Shown here piece after piece: positions 54,601 through 64,000 of a stretch of 64,000 bases of DNA; positions within the stretch are counted from its first letter, which is position 1, and each line of letters opens with the position of its first letter. This stretch comes from Trichomonas vaginalis G3. Lineage: Eukaryota; Parabasalia; Trichomonadida; Trichomonadidae. The stretch lies in the NCBI RefSeq assembly GCF_026262505.1, contig NC_067208.1:14641962-14705961 (forward strand), in the 5' to 3' direction. Position numbers and translations under genes: made by a program. The notes beneath the pieces were generated by a model. It was not told the DNA's origin, ran no database searches, and worked only from the letters and a program-made list of their open reading frames with translations.

Positions 54601-56424
54601 GAGTTCATCTGTTTTTTCTTTGTCAGAACCATCGGAATGCGATGTAAAGTTTGTTTCACTTTTTGACTTTTTGAATTTCTTTCCAAGCAAATTTCCTTTT
54701 GCATCGATAATTTGGTTCTTTATGTATACAGGGAAACATCTGATCATTGATCTCAGACAGTAATCAACTGAATAGTTCTTTCCCATCTCTATCATGTTGC
54801 TTTTATGTCTGGCATATATAGCATCAGGGTAATTCGATTCGGCTTCAACGAGATAACGTGAATATTCATCATAAAACTTCGCGTTATTTGGATATTCGTT
54901 CAATGCTTCTTGCCAAATTGCGTTTGTTCTGTTCGATCTTTTTGCAAGTTCTTCATAATATCCTGGTTTTAAGTCATGTGACTCCAAAGCACTTCTTGTG
55001 ATGTATTCGACCTGAAGACTCGTGTTTCTGAGCTCATTAAGCTTCGAATTAGATTCGGCACTTGATGCTGAGTATTGTCTGATCGTTTTAATTTTGTAGA
55101 TTTGGTAAATTAAGAATCTGGCTCCAATACTGAGATCTCTCCTTGACATAAGAAGACCTGTCATGCGGTTTAACATTGTTGTTTCGCCTGGAAAGAAGTT
55201 TACGATCTGAGTAAGATGTGATAAAAGATATGTCGAAGTATTTTCATCAAATAAGTACTCAATAAGTGAGAAATCTGTAAACAATGGGCATGCAAATTTG
55301 AATCCAAGCGTTAAAAGCATCAAAGCTTTTTTATCTGAATTTTTAATTTTTAATGAGTCAAAATATTCCTTTCTATCCGATATAATTGATTCATCTGTGA
55401 CAGACAACTTCTTGATATAGTATTTTCTGTAGAAATGAAGGACAATTGGGCTGATTCCTGAAAAAAATAAATACGCTGCAAGAAGGAAAATGAAGCAAAT
55501 AGAGTGTTTCATGGTTGGGAAGAAGTATGCAACAAACATCATGAAGTTTGAACAGATAATTGAGCAAAAAATTGCAAAAATAATCATATTTGAGAGGTGA
55601 ACTACGTATAAAAGGTTCATTAAGTGAGGAATTAAGTAACAGAGGAAACAGATATTGGCTATGATAGCAATTAGACATGCCCAATCTGCGAAGTATGACA
55701 AGATAAAAGTAGAGAGGTAAATTACTGTATCGACCATGGCAGCAATGTAGTTCATGAGTGGGTCAAACGCCATAAATGGCATATTTGTAATGAAAACACT
55801 TTTGCCGTACATATTCATTGAGACATAATGAAATCCAAGTTGATAGATTACATTAAAAACGCCAAGTATAATCGTGACTATTAAATATGCATCAACTTCA
55901 TTTCGAATAAGCTTTTTGTAAGTTTCTCCAAGATTATATCCGGCCGGAAGAATTCCAATGAAAGCGATAAGAAGATATGGATGTAGAGGTAACAATAGGA
56001 ACTTTTTAAACGATCTGTGCGTCTTATAATAGTGTATATTGAATATTATACAAATAACGGATAATACGTTCAATAAGAAGAAAACTGCTTCTTTGATACA
56101 AGCTTGCTGAGTGTCGTATGGATGGTTGATGAAAAGACATACTGCTTTTAGCCATTTGAAAATTTTTGTTTCTGTTTCGGTCATATTACTCTCCCAGAAC
56201 TTAGTAAAGGGCCAGAGGCCAAGAAATAATGTTTGTAATCCCCATAATGTTGCACAAAGGTAATATAATAAAACGGGAATTGTATTATTTTGAAAAAGAT
56301 GATAAAATAAAGGGAAAAGTGCATCTAAAAACCCTACTTTACCTTGAATTAGCTGCTGCCAAATACTGGATCCGTGCTCCAGTGATGCAGGGCCTTGGCT
56401 AGACATGGAAACAGAAGGATTCAT
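51652..56424 (-). CDS. Membrane adenylate cyclase-type protein with PAS and class III cyclase domains
   Basis: The 1590-residue protein has about ten N-terminal membrane segments (residues 60-340), a helical cytosolic part, TM near 645-670, an outer loop, TMs near 870-890 and 935-960, a second outer loop, TM near 1155-1180, a PAS domain (about 1215-1330: DAIFFTNSHGIVEIVNPAAT-TLLGYTPEQ) and a class III cyclase domain (about 1360-1560). Both metal Asp positions are kept (VFIDVVKFSDY; KLIGDIYMAAGG). KIKLIGD has the Lys that reads adenine, and NIASRLQS supplies the transition-state Asn/Arg. So cAMP production is likely, with outer loops and PAS as sensors. Start at 56422-56424. Intact; the family is much expanded in trichomonads. 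Confidence 0.93.
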   Translation of the reverse strand: MNPSVSMSSQGPASLEHGSSIWQQLIQGKVGFLDALFPLFYHLFQNNTIPVLLYYLCATLWGLQTLFLGLWPFTKFWESNMTETETKIFKWLKAVCLFINHPYDTQQACIKEAVFFLLNVLSVICIIFNIHYYKTHRSFKKFLLLPLHPYLLIAFIGILPAGYNLGETYKKLIRNEVDAYLIVTIILGVFNVIYQLGFHYVSMNMYGKSVFITNMPFMAFDPLMNYIAAMVDTVIYLSTFILSYFADWACLIAIIANICFLCYLIPHLMNLLYVVHLSNMIIFAIFCSIICSNFMMFVAYFFPTMKHSICFIFLLAAYLFFSGISPIVLHFYRKYYIKKLSVTDESIISDRKEYFDSLKIKNSDKKALMLLTLGFKFACPLFTDFSLIEYLFDENTSTYLLSHLTQIVNFFPGETTMLNRMTGLLMSRRDLSIGARFLIYQIYKIKTIRQYSASSAESNSKLNELRNTSLQVEYITRSALESHDLKPGYYEELAKRSNRTNAIWQEALNEYPNNAKFYDEYSRYLVEAESNYPDAIYARHKSNMIEMGKNYSVDYCLRSMIRCFPVYIKNQIIDAKGNLLGKKFKKSKSETNFTSHSDGSDKEKTDELDDDVMESVGRSTISQYKTRIALHNALKNKLPKSITSLIPITIIVLLLICLMAIFIVIFSRSKIKKQTMSMELLDGISKTRFYIALNDMEILMRYSVDKGSYEKYETLMRQLAANCSSKDYLINAFKDFLYQSFFNLQSAISEYDGMMNDLADFANAGYDVYNISKNLIQTKHQLYTCYGGYPIYIVNDTVSTMITILLAHQSYIVTRVNDNISDMFTLHQFCELIVNLRLFYMTVPQIFTDFCDFQIREGENLQKKFKFILYTLPVIVTLLAFIPILIIHYLINRSLREITQIIESFDTKTKTEAKELISVNTKNDENVTLSEMSVTSNESGVLIAIICIVGLMFVAIIVAMTMLSFNSNKDIVNLNKWDQYATLRLSLTAEVMNTLTFGVAQFDNPNSTRVSTPAAAQQMVDELLEELMSVNHDLIQGTQDSPACNGFDSILDNENFVDNVINDTSNLDIHSIYENSSINSQLKVFYDYVSTTSREFTTSTAISKVPYAHSVHLLSYHLSPKMLKVTTRLKELADVTYNKLVLTNALLIIPLFVLVIVFAILVSVYYNLRRDTYNTSLYILKRINPVSLVNNKLFSNRFLKHANESTSDNKTVSGNIIYNSQDAIFFTNSHGIVEIVNPAATTLLGYTPEQTLGQSVSVFFVQDDENKVHTQMEMILKGQASPFFEDDVTAVTDSCQYMPCKMTIIGVKSPNSSEIKSFVLLLRDQTVLIEQQKQAELAKANSEKLLYQILPRDIVLQINRGEKDISFTVPSASIVFIDVVKFSDYSSSLIPQEIMSNLSFYFNTLDTIMTKFELLTKIKLIGDIYMAAGGLFNPELSPQKHAEQIVLFSTEVIGELEEINLKLNSSLSVRVGVNTGGPIIAGVLGKDKPVFDIIGDPINIASRLQSTDIANHVQISQSTFELISSLNLNIKPRGEVFLKGKGKQMTYLVVPNSIQDSVDLEIPMQLSGTNLEILKPLSSSLARFQVASLK

Positions 56425-57499
56425 CTAAAAAAGTTGCTCAAATAATGATTTTTTTTAGTAAAAAAATTTGAGGCAATTTGAATATTTTTAAAACGTACTT
56501 TTTGCAAACAAAATCTTAACTCGGATTTGAAAATAGATTTGGCTTGAATTATATTCCTCAATAAATTCGTTATTTTTTTAATAATTTTTTGAAATAAATT
56601 TTTTGAAAGGTAAAATATTTAACATATATAGTAGAACGCATTGGTTATAAAAATCAGAAATTTCAATTTAAACAATTGAAAGGGTGCCAAATATTTTATA
56701 CTTTTGAAAATTTAAGAAATAACTTTATTAATGACAATGCAATTGGAATGATTCAGCCAATTTCCTCTGAATTTAGTTTTTTCAATAAACTCTTATTCGA
56801 ATTCTATTTAAATAAATATATATATTTTTATTCTTTGTGATTTCCAATAAAATAGTTTTTGAATTCGGATCAACCTCAATAAAATATTTTTTTCATCTTA
56901 AGATATTTGCATACATATTCTATAACTATATAATTTTGATAATTTTCTCAAATATTCAAAACTCTCTCAAAGTGTTATAGACCGAAAATAGATTTTTTCG
57001 GTTTTCTCTTCAAATAATTGAAAGAATGATACTATTATAGGTTTATTATATTATATAGCATATAATCATGCTATAGCCGAAAATTATAAGTTTTGAGAAG
57101 ATTGAATATAACACAAATAAATTTGAATGTAAGTTAAATTGCTTGTTGTTTTTAATAGCTATTTAATGAGAAATCCAATATTGCAAAATTCAAATTGAAT
57201 GATTGAAAGAACAGAAAAAGTCATTCTTTTCAATTTCGAATATGTTTCATTGTATTTATAATTATATGGCAAATAAGATATTTAAACTTGATTTTTGAAG
57301 GAAAATTCACAAAATTGAATGAATTCAAATAATTTTTTATTCAAAAATAAACCAGTTATTTGAGTTTAATACTAATTATCTATTCAAACTACAAAGTTTG
57401 TAATTTAAAATATTTTGTGAGATCAGATTGAATTAATTCAAGGTTCTTTTCAATTAATATTCATGACCATATTACGCATTTTCGAACATTCTAAACGAA
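56425..57499. other. AT-rich DNA between the cyclase gene and the satellite
   Basis: No gene supported. The phrases AATTGAAAGGGTG / AATTGAAAGAATG recur near 56680 and 57015. Confidence 0.5.
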
Positions 57500-60400
57500 A
57501 TATATAAAAATGGGAGACGAATGTTAAATTTGCTAGACATGGGGGAGTTGTCTGCAAAGTTTTAGCTCTTATCTCTAACAAAAATTAATTTTTAAAAAAA
57601 TGACCGAATACGTTTCACAGCGAGAAAAAAATAAAAGGCAAGATAGAATTTTCTAGACATAAAGAAGTTGTTTACGCGAGTTTTAGCTCTTATCTCTAAC
57701 AAAAAATTAATTTTTAAAAAAATGACCGAATACGTTTCACAGCGAGAAAAAAATAAAAGGCAAGATAGAATTTTCTAGACATAAAGAAGTTGTTTACCGA
57801 GTTTTAGCTCTTATCTCTAACAAAAAATTAATTTTTAAAAAAATGACCGAATACGTTTCACAGCGAGAAAAAAATAAAAGGCAAGATAGAATTTTCTAGA
57901 CATAAAGAAGTTGTTTACCGAGTTTTAGCTCTTATCTCTAACAAAAAATTAATTTTTAAAAAAATGACCGAATACGTTTCACAGCGAGAAAAAAATAAAA
58001 GGCAAGATAGAATTTTCTAGACATAAAGAAGTTGTTTACCGAGTTTTAGCTCTTATCTCTAACAAAAAATTAATTTTAAAAAAAAGACCGAATACGTTTC
58101 ACAGCGAGAAAAAAATAAAAGGCAAGATAGAATTTTCTAGACATAAAGAAGTTTTTACCGAGTTTTTAGCTCTTATCTCTAACAAAAAATTAATTTTTAA
58201 AAAAAAGACCGAATACGTTTCACAGCGAGAAAAAAAATAAAAGGCAAGATAGAATTTTCTAGACATAAAGAAGTTGTTTACCGAGTTTTAGCTCTTATCT
58301 CTAACAAAAAATTAATTTTTAAAAAAAAGACCGAATACGTTTCACAGCGAGAAAAAAATAAAAGGCAAGATAGAATTTTCTAGACATAAAGAAGTTGTTT
58401 ACCGAGTTTTAGCTCTTATCTCTAACAAAAAATTAATTTTTAAAAAAAAGACCGAATACGTTTCACAGCGAGAAAAAATAAAAGGCAAGATAGAATTTTC
58501 TAGACATAAAGAATTGTTTACCGAGTTTTAGCTCTTATCTCTAACAAAAAATTAATTTTTAAAAAAATGACCGAATACGTTTCACAGCGAGAAAAAAATA
58601 AAAGGCAAGATAGAATTTTCTAGACATAAAGAAGTTGTTTACCGAGTTTTAGCTCTTATCTCTAACAAAAAATTAATTTTTAAAAAATGACCGAATACGT
58701 TTCACAGCGAGAAAAAAATAAAAGGCAAGATAGAATTTTCTAGACATAAAGAAGTTGTTTACCGAGTTTTAGCTCTTATCTCTAACAAAAAATTAATTTT
58801 TAAAAAAAATGACCGAATACGTTTCACAGCGAGAAAAAAATAAAAGGCAAGAATAGAATTTCTAGACATAAAGAAGTTGTTTACCGAGTTTTTAGCTCTT
58901 ATCTCTAACAAAAAAATTAATTTTTAAAAAAATGACCGAATACGTTTCACAGCGAGAAAAAAATAAAAAGCAAGATAGAATTTTCTAGACATAAAGAAGT
59001 TGTTTACCGAGTTTTAGCTCTTATCTCTAACAAAAAAATTTTTAAAAAAATGACCGAATACGTTTCACAGCGAGAAAAAAATAAAAGGCAAGATAGAATT
59101 TTCTAGACATAAAGAAGTTGTTTACCGAGTTTTAGCTCTTATCTCTAACAAAAAATTAATTTTTAAAAAAATGACCGAATACGTTTCACAGCGAGAAAAA
59201 AAATAAAAGGCAAGATAGAATTTTCTAGACATAAAGAAGTTGTTTACCGAGTTTTAGCTCTTATCTCTAACAAAAAATTAATTTTTAAAAAAATGACCGA
59301 ATACGTTTCACAGCGAGAAAAAAAAAAAGGCAAGATAGAATTTTCTAGACATAAAGAAGTTGTTTACCGAGTTTTAGCTCTTATCTCTAACAAAAAATTA
59401 ATTTTTAAAAAATGACCGAATACGTTTCACAGCGAGAAAAAAATAAAAGGCAAGATAGAATTTTCTAGACATAAAGAAGTTGTTTACCGAGTTTTAGCTC
59501 TTATCTCTAACAAAAAATTAATTTTTAAAAAAATGACCGAATACGTTTCACAGCGAGAAAAAAATAAAAGGCAAGATAGAATTTTCTAGACATAAAGAAG
59601 TTGTGTTTACCGAGTTTTAGCTCTTATCTCTAACAAAAAATTAATTTTTTAAAAAAATGACCGAATACGTTTCACAGCGAGAAAAAAATAAAAGGCAAGA
59701 TAGAATTTTCTAGACATAAAGAAGTTGTTTACCGAGTTTTAGCTCTTATCTCTAACAAAAAATTAATTTTTAAAAAAATGACCGAATACGTTTCACAGCG
59801 AGAAAAAAAGAAAAAGCAAGATAGAATTTTCTAGACATAAAGAAGTTGTTTACCGAGTTTTAGCTCTTATCTCTAACAAAAAATTAATTTTTAAAAAAAT
59901 GACCGAATACGTTTCACAGCGAGAAAAAAAATAAAAGGCAAGATAGAATTTTCTAGACATAAAGAAGTTGTTTACCGAGTTTTAGCTCTTATTCTAACAA
60001 AAAATTAATTTTTAAAAAAATGACCGAATACGTTTCACAGCGAGAAAAAAATAAAAGGCAAGATAGAATTTTCTAGACATAAAGAAGTTGTTTACCGAGT
60101 TTTAGCTCTTATCTCTAACAAAAAATTATTATTTTAAAAAAATGACCGAATACGTTTCACAGCGAGAAAAAAATAAAGGCAAGATAGAATTTTCTAGACA
60201 TAAAGAAGTTGTTTACCGAGTTTTAGCTCTTATCTCTAACAAAAAATTAATTTTTAAAAAAAAGACCGAATACGTTTCACAGCGAGAAAAAATAAAAGGC
60301 AAGATAGAATTTTCTAGACATAAAGAAGTTGTTTACCGAGTTTTAGCTCTTATCTCTAACAAAAAATTAATTTTTAAAAAAATGACCGAATACGTTTCAC

Positions 60401-63400
60401 AGCGAGAAAAAAATAAAGGCAAGATAGAATTTTCTAGACATAAAGAAGTTGTTTACCGAGTTTTAGCTCTTATCTCTAACAAAAAATTAATTTTTAAAAA
60501 AAGACCGAATACGTTTCACAGCGAGAAAAAAATAAAAGGCAAGATAGAATTTTCTAGACATAAAGAAGTTGTTTACCGAGTTTTAGCTCTTATCTCTAAC
60601 AAAAAATTAATTTTTAAAAAAATGACCGAATACGTTTCACAGCGAGAAAAAATAAAAGGCAAGATAGAATTTTCTAGACATAAAGAAGTTGTTTACGAGT
60701 TTTTAGCTCTTATCTCTAACAAAAAATTAATTTTTAAAAAAATGACCGAATACGTTTCACACAGCGAGAAAAAATAAAAGGCAAGATAGAATTTTCTAGA
60801 CATAAAGAAGTTGTTTACGAGTTTTTAGCTCTTATCTCTAACAAAAAATTAATTTTTAAAAAAAATGACGAATACGTTTCACAGCGAGAAAAAAATAAAA
60901 GGCAAGATAGAATTTTCTAGACATAAAGAAGTTGTTTACCGAGTTTTAGCTCTTATCTCTAACAAAAAATTAATTTTTAAAAAAATGACCGAATACGTTT
61001 CACAGCGAGAAAAAAATAAAAGGCAAGATAGAATTTTTCTAGACATAAAGAAGTTGTTTACCGAGTTTTAGCTCTTATCTCTAACAAAAATTAATTTTTT
61101 AAAAAAATGACCGAATACGTTTCACAGCGAGAAAAAAATAAAAGGCAAGATAGAATTTTCTAGACATAAAGAAGTTGTTTACCGAGTTTTAGCTCTTATC
61201 TCTAACAAAAAATTAATTTTTAAAAAAATGACCGAATACGTTTCACAGCGAGAAAAAAATAAAAGGCAAGATAGAATTTTCTAGACATAAAGAAGTTGTT
61301 TACCGAGTTTTAGCTCTTATCTTCTAACAAAAAATTAATTTTTAAAAAAATGACCGAATACGTTTCACAGCGAGAAAAAAATAAAAGGCAAGATAGAATT
61401 TTCTAGACATAAAGAAGTTGTTTTACCGAGTTTTTAGCTCTTATCTCTAACAAAAAATTAATTTTTTAAAAAAATGACCGAATACGTTTCACAGCGAGAA
61501 AAAAATAAAAGGCAAGATAGAATTTTTCTAGACATAAAGAAGTTGTTTACCGAGTTTTTAGCTCTTATCTCTAACAAAAAATTAAATTTTTAAAAAAATG
61601 ACCGAATACGTTTCACAGCGAGAAAAAAATAAAAGGCAAGATAGAATTTTTCTAGACATAAAGAAGTTGTTTACCGAGTTTTTAGCTCTTATCTCTAACA
61701 AAAAATTAATTTTTAAAAAAAATGACCGAATACGTTTCACAGCGAGAAAAATAATAAAAGGCAAGATAGAATTTTCTAGACATAAAGAAGTTGTTTACGA
61801 GTTTTAGCTCTTTATCTCTAACATAAAATTAATTTTAAAAAAATGACCGAATACGTTTCACAGCGAGAAAAAATAAAAGGCAAGATAGAATTTTTCTAGA
61901 CATAAAGAAGTTGTTTACCGAGTTTTAGCTCTTATCTCTAACAAAAAATTAATTTTTTAAAAAAAAGACCGAATACGTTTCACAGCGAGAAAAAAATAAA
62001 AGGCAAGATAGAATTTTCTAGACATAAAGAAGTTGTTTACCGAGTTTTAGCTCTTATCTCTAACAAAAAATTAATTTTTTAAAAAAAGACCGAATACGTT
62101 TCACAGCGAGAAAAAAAAAAAGGCAAGATAGAATTTTCTAGACATAAAGAAGTTGTTTACCGAGTTTTAGCTCTTATCTCTAACAAAAAATTAATTTTTT
62201 AAAAAAATGACCGATACGTTTCACAGCGAGAAAAAATAAAAGGCAAGATAGAATTTTCTAGACATAAAGAAGTTGTTTACCGAGTTTTAGCTCTTATCTC
62301 TAACAAAAAATTAATTTTTAAAAAAATGACCGAATACGTTTCACAGCGAGAAAAAAATAAAAGGCAAGATAGAATTTTCTAGACATAAAGAAGTTGTTTA
62401 CCGAGTTTTAGCTCTTATCTCTAACAAAAAATTAATTTTTAAAAAAATGACCGAATACGTTTCACAGCGAGAAAAAAATAAAAGGCAAGATAGAATTTTC
62501 TAGACATAAAGAAGTTGTTTACCGAGTTTTAGCTCTTATCTCTAACAAAAAATTAATTTTTAAAAAAATGACCGAATACGTTTCACAGCGAGAAAAAAAT
62601 AAAAGGCAAGATAGAATTTTCTAGACATAAAGAAGTTGTTTACCGAGTTTTAGCTCTTATCTCTAACAAAAAATTAATTTTTAAAAAAAAGACCGAATAC
62701 GTTTCACAGCGAGAAAAAAATAAAAGGCAAGATAGAATTTTCTAGACATAAAGAAGTTGTTTACCGAGTTTTAGCTCTTATCTCTAACAAAAAATTAATT
62801 TTTAAAAAAAAAGACCGAATACGTTTCACAGCGAGAAAAAAATAAAAGGCAAGATAGAATTTTCTAGACATAAAGAAGTTGTTTACCGAGTTTTAGCTCT
62901 TATCTCTAACAAAAATTAATTTTTAAAAAAATGACCGAATACGTTTCACAGCGAAAAAAAATAAAAGGCAAGATAGAATTTTCTAGACATAAAGAAGTTG
63001 TTTACCGAGTTTTAGCTCTTATCTCTAACAAAAAATTAATTTTTAAAAAAAGACCGAATACGTTTCACAGCGAGAAAAAAATAAAAGGCAAGATAGAATT
63101 TTCTAGACATAAAGAAGTTGTTTTACCGAGTTTTAGCTCTTATCTCTAACAAAAAATTAATTTTTTAAAAAAATGACCGAATACGTTTCACAGCGAGAAA
63201 AAAAAAAAGGCAAGATAGAATTTCTAGACATAAAGAAGTTGTTTACCGAGTTTTAGCTCTTATCTCTAACAAAAAATTAATTTTTTAAAAAAAAGACCGA
63301 ATACGTTTCACAGCGAAAAAAAATAAAAGGCAAGATAGAATTTTCTAGACATAAAGAAGTTGTTTACCGAGTTTTAGCTCTTATCTCTAACAAAAAATTA

Positions 63401-64000
63401 ATTTTAAAAAAAGACGAATACGTTTCACAGCGAGAAAAAAATAAAAGGCAAGATAGAATTTTCTAGACATAAAGAAGTTGTTTACCGAGTTTTAGCTCTT
63501 ATCTCTAACAAAAAATTAATTTTTAAAAAAAAGACCGAATACGTTTCACAGCGAGAAAAAAATAAAAGGCAAATAGAATTTTCTAGACATAAAGAAGTTG
63601 TTTACCGAGTTTTAGCTCTTATCTCTAACAAAAAATTAATTTTTAAAAAAAAGACCGAATACGTTTCACAGCGAGAAAAAAATAAAAGGCAAGATAGAAT
63701 TTTCTAGACATAAAGAAGTTGTTTACCGAGTTTTAGCTCTTATCTCTAACAAAAAATTAATTTTTAAAAAAAAGACCGAATACGTTTCACAGCGAGAAAA
63801 AATAAAAGGCAAGATAGAATTTTCTAGACATAAAGAAGTTGTTTACCGAGTTTTAGCTCTTATCTCTAACAAAAAATTAATTTTTAAAAAAAGACCGAAT
63901 ACGTTTCACAGCGAGAAAAAAATAAAAGGCAAGATAGAATTTTCTAGACATAAAGAAGTTGTTTACCGAGTTTTAGCTCTTATCTCTAACAAAAAATTAA
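57500..64000 (+). repeat. Satellite array, ~53 units of ~121 bp (continues past the window)
   Basis: The unit runs from GACCGAATACGTTTCACAGC through AAGGCAAGATAGAATTTTCT, CTAGACATAAAGAAGTTGTT and TAGCTCTTATCTCTAACAAA to AATTAATTTTTAAAAAA. Unit starts (tGACCG or aGACCG) occur from 57601 to about 63891, spaced 118-124 bp, 53 in all. The first piece, 57509-57600, is a diverged unit. Units differ mainly in homopolymer lengths and in ATG versus AAG before ACCG. ORFs across it (up to 211 codons at 60142-60777) appear only where neighbouring units happen to be multiples of three and are not genes. Confidence 0.97.

Noticed and set aside
60142..60777. A 211-codon ORF made of five near-identical 40-residue repeats
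   Set aside because: It arises because neighbouring satellite units happen to have lengths that keep the frame; other units break it and no start or promoter context exists.

Overview
The window looks like nuclear DNA of an anaerobic flagellate of the trichomonad (parabasalid) group, probably Tritrichomonas-like; the exact species is inference. Evidence: very AT-rich intergenic DNA, intron-free host genes with the standard code, two very large multi-pass membrane proteins with nucleotide-cyclase-type C-termini (a family expanded in trichomonads), an R2R3-type Myb protein, Kelch and ARM proteins, a GT8 glycosyltransferase, enkurin (a cilium/flagellum protein), ribosomal protein eL29, a CDC50 flippase subunit, a TKL-type kinase and a tRNA-Ile(UAU). 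Next to them sits a Maverick/Polinton element.

Bases 1 to about 21,300 are the right part of the Maverick/Polinton (virus-like) element; its left end, with the expected protein-primed polymerase, lies outside the window. It carries a major capsid protein (541-2147, frameshifted), a probable minor capsid (penton) protein (3304-4101), an SF3 helicase (4130-5374), an A32-type packaging ATPase (6330-7205), two KilA-N-like proteins, one with a T5orf172/GIY-YIG-like tail, a retroviral-type integrase (16227-17183, frameshifted), two small amphipathic proteins, a phage-collar-type fibre gene (17180-18579, minus, heavily frameshifted), two inverted, decayed copies of one gene family (13.7-14.6 and 18.6-19.5 kb), and the relic of a DNA adenine methyltransferase (20.3-21.0 kb). 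From 8.2 to 13.3 kb several repeat families surround the accessory genes: eight copies of a perfect hairpin, palindromes in direct and inverted copies, and 21-, 22- and 60-bp tandem arrays. Frameshifts are many in this element and absent from the long host genes, so they look like decay and not like sequencing error.

Bases 21.3 to 26.8 kb are mostly gene-free: a broken beta-helix surface-protein gene, a 121-bp tandem repeat, a cluster of four palindromic hairpins, three with a related CTCTCAT/ATGAGAG-type centre, and a foldback of about 0.9 kb. Bases 26.8 to 45.5 kb are ordinary host genes (Kelch, four-TM protein, GT8, eL29, TPR protein, enkurin, ARM protein, CDC50, Myb, TALE homeodomain, tRNA-Ile, kinase), interrupted by 4.7 kb of gene-poor DNA (38.0-42.7 kb) holding a pair of 55-bp inverted repeats 3.4 kb apart and a 62-bp MITE-like palindrome. 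Bases 47.1 to 56.4 kb hold two convergent giant membrane proteins, one with a degenerate and one with an intact class III cyclase domain. From 57.5 kb to the end is a satellite array of about 53 units of about 121 bp that runs out of the window.
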